From NCBI GenBank assembly GCA_963829355.1, contig CAWHHZ010000004.1, forward strand, positions 227,322 through 291,321: a stretch of 64,000 bases of DNA, read 5' to 3'. The position numbers were made by a program, and so were the translations under genes. Shown in pieces: positions 61,003 to 64,000 of this stretch (within the stretch, counting starts at the first letter, position 1; every line of letters begins with the position of its first letter). The notes under the pieces were generated by a model that searched no databases, had not been told where the DNA came from, and was given only the letters and a program-made list of their open reading frames with translations. This DNA comes from CAWHHZ01 sp963829355. Its GTDB lineage: Bacteria > Acidobacteriota > Thermoanaerobaculia > Gp7-AA8 > JAHWKK01.

Positions 61003-61875
61003 ATGATGAGGTCGCTGTCCAGTCTGATTGTCCTGACGATCCTGTTCACGCTGATGGCACCGTTGACCATTGGTGCGGAGAAAGAGTGTGATTCGTCGGG
61101 AGTCGTCATTCCTCGCTCCGAGGTCCTGTTCCTGAAATCGGAGATTAACGAGGTTCCGTACAAGCTGTATGTGAGCGTTCCCGAAGGATATGACGAATCC
61201 GATGAACGGTACCGGGTGCTCTACACGCTCGACGCCGACTATTCGTTCGCGATCGCGCACAACATCGCGGAGCATCTCGCGCAGAGAAACCATCTTCAGC
61301 CGCTGATCCTGGTCTCGATCGCGTACGACGGACCGCTCCGCTACAAGCTGAACCGGACACGCGACTACACGCCAACGCACACATCGAAAGGTGGATACGG
61401 ACCGGAGTATCAGAAGGTCTCGGGTGGTGCCCCGCTCTTTCTCCGGTTCATCGAGGAGGAGCTGATCCCGTTCATCGACACCAGGTATCGGACAACGAAA
61501 GGGGACCGCGCCCTCAGCGGTCACTCCTACGGAGGACTGTTCACGACATGGGTCTTTCTGACGCGCCCCGACCTGTTCGACCGCTACATTTCGATCAGCC
61601 CCTCGCTCTGGTACGACGACGAGATGATCTTCGCCCTCGAAGAAAAACTGCGCGAGAAGAAGGCCCCGGATTCGCCGAAGAAGCTCTACCTCGGAGTCGG
61701 TGGCGATGAGAACGCGATGATGCCGCGCAATCTGCGGCGGTTCGCGAAGCTGCTGGAGCAGCATCCGCGGAAGAACGTCTCGGTCTACTCCGAGGTGCTC
61801 GAGGACGAGACACACAACTCGATATATCCGGCAGCATTCTCCAGAGGATTGCGCTGGGCCTTCGACGGGAGATGA
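61003..61875 (+). CDS. Secreted esterase of the Fes/IroE-like (esterase D) family
   Basis: A 290-residue exported alpha/beta hydrolase with a Sec signal (LSSLIVLTILFTLMAPLTIGA). Residues PYKLYVSVPEGYDESDERYR, LYTLDADYSF and IEEELIPFIDTRYRTTKGDR match the IroE/Fes/BesA-type esterases. The nucleophile elbow is ALSGHSYGGLFTTWVFL (serine near 170). The C-terminal LEDETHNSIYPAAFS holds the catalytic histidine. Members hydrolyse siderophore esters or other small esters. It follows the BlaI/M56-M23 genes on the same strand and may be in their regulon. A TonB receptor is present elsewhere in the window. Confidence 0.88.
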   Translation: MMRSLSSLIVLTILFTLMAPLTIGAEKECDSSGVVIPRSEVLFLKSEINEVPYKLYVSVPEGYDESDERYRVLYTLDADYSFAIAHNIAEHLAQRNHLQPLILVSIAYDGPLRYKLNRTRDYTPTHTSKGGYGPEYQKVSGGAPLFLRFIEEELIPFIDTRYRTTKGDRALSGHSYGGLFTTWVFLTRPDLFDRYISISPSLWYDDEMIFALEEKLREKKAPDSPKKLYLGVGGDENAMMPRNLRRFAKLLEQHPRKNVSVYSEVLEDETHNSIYPAAFSRGLRWAFDGR

Positions 61876-61962
61876 GGGCACAAGCCCACTCCTGTCTTGT
61901 GATCGGTTTGAACGCAGGTCCGGCGACCTGAGGCCGCCGGACCCACGTCGTTTGCCGTATGG

Positions 61963-64000
61963 CTAGCGGTTCTTCTCCGGGACCGGGAACCCTCGATCGC
62001 GCATCAGGGCGCCGACGTCGGCGTCGCGGCCGCGGAAGGCTCGATACGCTTCGGCCGGATCCACCGCGTTACGCGGCGCGAAGAGATGCTTCACCATCTT
62101 TGCGGCGAGCTCCTCGTCGTAGAAGCCTCCGGGCGCATTCGCGAACGCCTCGGCGGCATCGGCGGTCAGCACGTCGGCCCACATGTAGCCGTAGTAGCTC
62201 GCCGCATACCCTTCGCCGGAGAAGACATGGCCGAAGTGCGGGGAGCGGTGACGCATGACGATCTCGTCCGGCATGTTGAGCTCCTGAAGCTTCTCGCGCT
62301 CGAACGAGTCGACGTCGAGCCCCGCGGGATCGGTCGTGTGATACACCATGTCCATGAGGGCGGAGGCGAGGTACTCGGTCGTCTCGAATCCCTGGTTAAA
62401 GGTCGAGGCGCTCTTGATTTTTGCCACCAACTCGGCAGGAATCGGTTCTCCCGTCTCATGATGGACGAGATAGTTCTCGATCACGCGGTCGGTGGTCAGC
62501 CAGTGCTCGAGAAGTTGTGACTGGAATTCGGTGTAGTCGCGGATACCGCCATTCTGGCTCGGGTACTCGACGTCGGAGCTGAAGTAGTGCAGCGCGTGAC
62601 CAAATTCGTGGAACAGGGTCTCGGCGTCCGACCAGGAGACGAGAACCGGCTCGCCCGGCTCACCCTTGATGAAGTTCGAGTTGTTCGAGCCGAGCACAGT
62701 CTCGTTTCCATCGAAGGTCGAATGGGATCGGTAGGTCGTCGCCCAGGCTCCCGATCGCTTGCCCTGTCGTGCGAAGGCATCGAGATACCAGAGTCCGACG
62801 TGCTCGCCCGTGTCTGTGTCAGTCACCTCGTAGACCTTCACATCGGGGTGAAAGACAGGAACGGTTCCTGCCGGGATCGGAGTGAACTTCAACCCGAACA
62901 CTTCGCTCGCGACCATGTGCATGGCGTCGACGAGCTTGTTGAGCTGCAGATACTGTTTGACCTCGTCTGAATCGAGGTCGTACTTCTCCTTGCGAACTTT
63001 TTCGGCGTAGTAGCGGTAGTCCCACGGCGCGATTGTGATGCCTGCGTTTTCGGCATCGGCAACAGCCTGCATGTCGGCGACTTCCTCGTGGACGCGCGCC
63101 ACAGATGCGTCCCACACCGTTTCGAGAAGCTCCATCACGTTCTCGGAGTTCTTCGCCATCTGGGCCTCGAGGCGCCAGTCGGCGTAGTTGTCATATCCGA
63201 GGAGGCCGACACGCTCCTTGCGGAGCGCGAGGATCTCGGGGATCAGTGCATTGTTGTCGTACTCGTCGCCGTTGTCGCCGCGCGCGTAGTAGGTGCGCCA
63301 CACCTTCTCGCGCAGATCACGCTCGTCGGAGAAGGTGAGGAACGGATCCATGGACGACCGGGTGTTGGTGATCGCATACATCCCTTCCTTGCCACGCTCT
63401 GCGGCCGCGCTGGCGGCGGAGCGGACGAATGCCTCCGGAAGTCCGGAGAGCTGGTCCTCGGAGATGTAGGTGACGTAGCTCTCCTCATCGTGCAGGACAT
63501 TGTTGCCGAACTCGGTCGTCAGCTCGGCGAGACGCTTGTTGATCTCCGCGTAACGCGTTTTCGCTTCTCCCTCGAGTGTTGCGCCACTTCGAGCGAATCT
63601 GTCGTACGTCAGCCATGTCATACGCTGCTGATCCGGGCGAAGCGTCTTGAATTCAGGTCCTTCATAAACGGCCTTGATCCGGTCGAAGAGCTCGGCGTTC
63701 TGGGAGATCTTCGAGCTGTAGTCGGAGAGTTTCGGCGTCATCTCTCGCTGGATCTCGCGGAACTCGGGCGAGCTCATGTTGGACGACCAGATGCCGTAGT
63801 AGGTGAAGGCGCGGTCGAGGTCCTTGCCGGTTCTGTCCATGGCGACGATGGTGTTCTCGAACGTCGGCGGCTCGGGGTTTGTGGCGATGGCGTCGATCTC
63901 GGCGAGGGATTTCTCCATCCCGATCTCGAGGGCCGTCTTAAGGTCCTGCAGCTCCATCTGATCGAAGGCGGGCACTCCGTTGTACGGACCCGTCCACTCG
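61963..64000 (-). CDS. M3-family metallopeptidase (Dcp/oligopeptidase A type), partial
   Basis: An oligopeptidase with the zinc motif ETLFHEFGHALHYF (HExxH) and a downstream glutamate region FQSQLLEHW. The C-terminus YYGYMWADVLTADAAEAF is diagnostic of Dcp-like M3 enzymes, and the substrate-proximal FSGEGYAASYYGY is present. About 679 codons are visible and the N-terminus is beyond the right edge: just before MPAFDQM the frame reads EWTGPYNGV, the usual Dcp entry motif. The enzyme removes dipeptides or degrades short peptides. It converges with the esterase gene, 87 bases apart, with no strong terminator seen. Confidence 0.92.
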   Translation of the reverse strand, partial: EWTGPYNGVPAFDQMELQDLKTALEIGMEKSLAEIDAIATNPEPPTFENTIVAMDRTGKDLDRAFTYYGIWSSNMSSPEFREIQREMTPKLSDYSSKISQNAELFDRIKAVYEGPEFKTLRPDQQRMTWLTYDRFARSGATLEGEAKTRYAEINKRLAELTTEFGNNVLHDEESYVTYISEDQLSGLPEAFVRSAASAAAERGKEGMYAITNTRSSMDPFLTFSDERDLREKVWRTYYARGDNGDEYDNNALIPEILALRKERVGLLGYDNYADWRLEAQMAKNSENVMELLETVWDASVARVHEEVADMQAVADAENAGITIAPWDYRYYAEKVRKEKYDLDSDEVKQYLQLNKLVDAMHMVASEVFGLKFTPIPAGTVPVFHPDVKVYEVTDTDTGEHVGLWYLDAFARQGKRSGAWATTYRSHSTFDGNETVLGSNNSNFIKGEPGEPVLVSWSDAETLFHEFGHALHYFSSDVEYPSQNGGIRDYTEFQSQLLEHWLTTDRVIENYLVHHETGEPIPAELVAKIKSASTFNQGFETTEYLASALMDMVYHTTDPAGLDVDSFEREKLQELNMPDEIVMRHRSPHFGHVFSGEGYAASYYGYMWADVLTADAAEAFANAPGGFYDEELAAKMVKHLFAPRNAVDPAEAYRAFRGRDADVGALMRDRGFPVPEKNR

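Overview
The window is GC-rich bacterial DNA (about 60% by eye) with Gram-negative traits: a TonB-dependent receptor, lipoproteins, an RND-type adaptor with an ABC exporter, a fused nuoCD and a Tat-exported molybdenum hydroxylase. Gene content (rny-ymdB, two BlaI/M56 pairs, a CrtI/CrtB/CrtC carotenoid cluster, AIM24 and TPR protein, many secreted hydrolases) and the abundance of GTCATCC...GGATGAC palindromes between genes suggest Acidobacteriota or a close neighbour. That assignment is an inference and no rRNA is present to test it. Genes are densely packed, and ATGA (or TTGA) stop/start overlaps are very common, so most neighbours on one strand are probably translationally coupled.

Layout. 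1-2070 (-): complex I nuoB-nuoCD, cut by the left edge. 2500-5457 (+): zapA, a 6S RNA recognisable by position and long-range pairing, ribonuclease Y and the YmdB phosphoesterase. 5488-12281: TonB receptor, glycosyltransferase-like protein, AraC regulator, cNMP-binding protein, a frameshifted MazG-like gene and a TPR-AIM24 fusion. 12652-18287 (-): CPBP protease, a molybdopterin oxidoreductase coupled to a class III CoA-transferase, and a thiolase. 18644-24033: DHH phosphoesterase, glucokinase with a small partner, YceI lipoprotein, YchF and an alpha/beta hydrolase. 24402-29661: glycosyltransferases around a radical SAM protein. 29731-30750 (-): a lower-GC pair, a secreted Cys-rich protein and a three-helix membrane protein. 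31084-35357 (+): a MacAB-like exporter with two permeases. 35686-38182: a PARG-like macrodomain gene and a PfaD-like FMN oxidoreductase, both frameshifted. 38706-41846: SWIM/SNF2 helicase. 42046-49002: carotenoid genes (acyltransferase, crtB, crtI, second desaturase, crtC, glycosyltransferase), consistent with an acyclic carotenoid glycoside ester. 49118-64000: CsbD, AraC, serine hydrolase, BlaI/M56, xanthine-oxidase-family enzyme, broken TolB/SnoaL genes, secreted hydrolases, a second BlaI with an unusual M56-M23 fusion, and an M3 peptidase cut by the right edge.

The most unusual structure is between genes. Nearly every intergenic gap over 200 bp is filled with palindromic repeats: a GTCATCC/GTCATTCC family, a GTGGGTCGCGCGTC family, and large hairpins whose arms are themselves made of short degenerate tandem units (for example CAGTCGT, GGTTCAAGA or GTCGTTGG words). 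The outer hairpin often encloses a copy of the first family. Candidate operators are also visible: two BlaI boxes placed next to BlaI-regulated transcription units, an identical TACGAA-N4-TTCGTA dyad in front of two unlinked genes, and two TGACA/TGTCA dyads in front of the Cys-rich cassette.

Five genes carry frame changes, several of them at short G or C runs. They may be sequencing errors or real decay; only the TolB/SnoaL region also shows a likely internal deletion.
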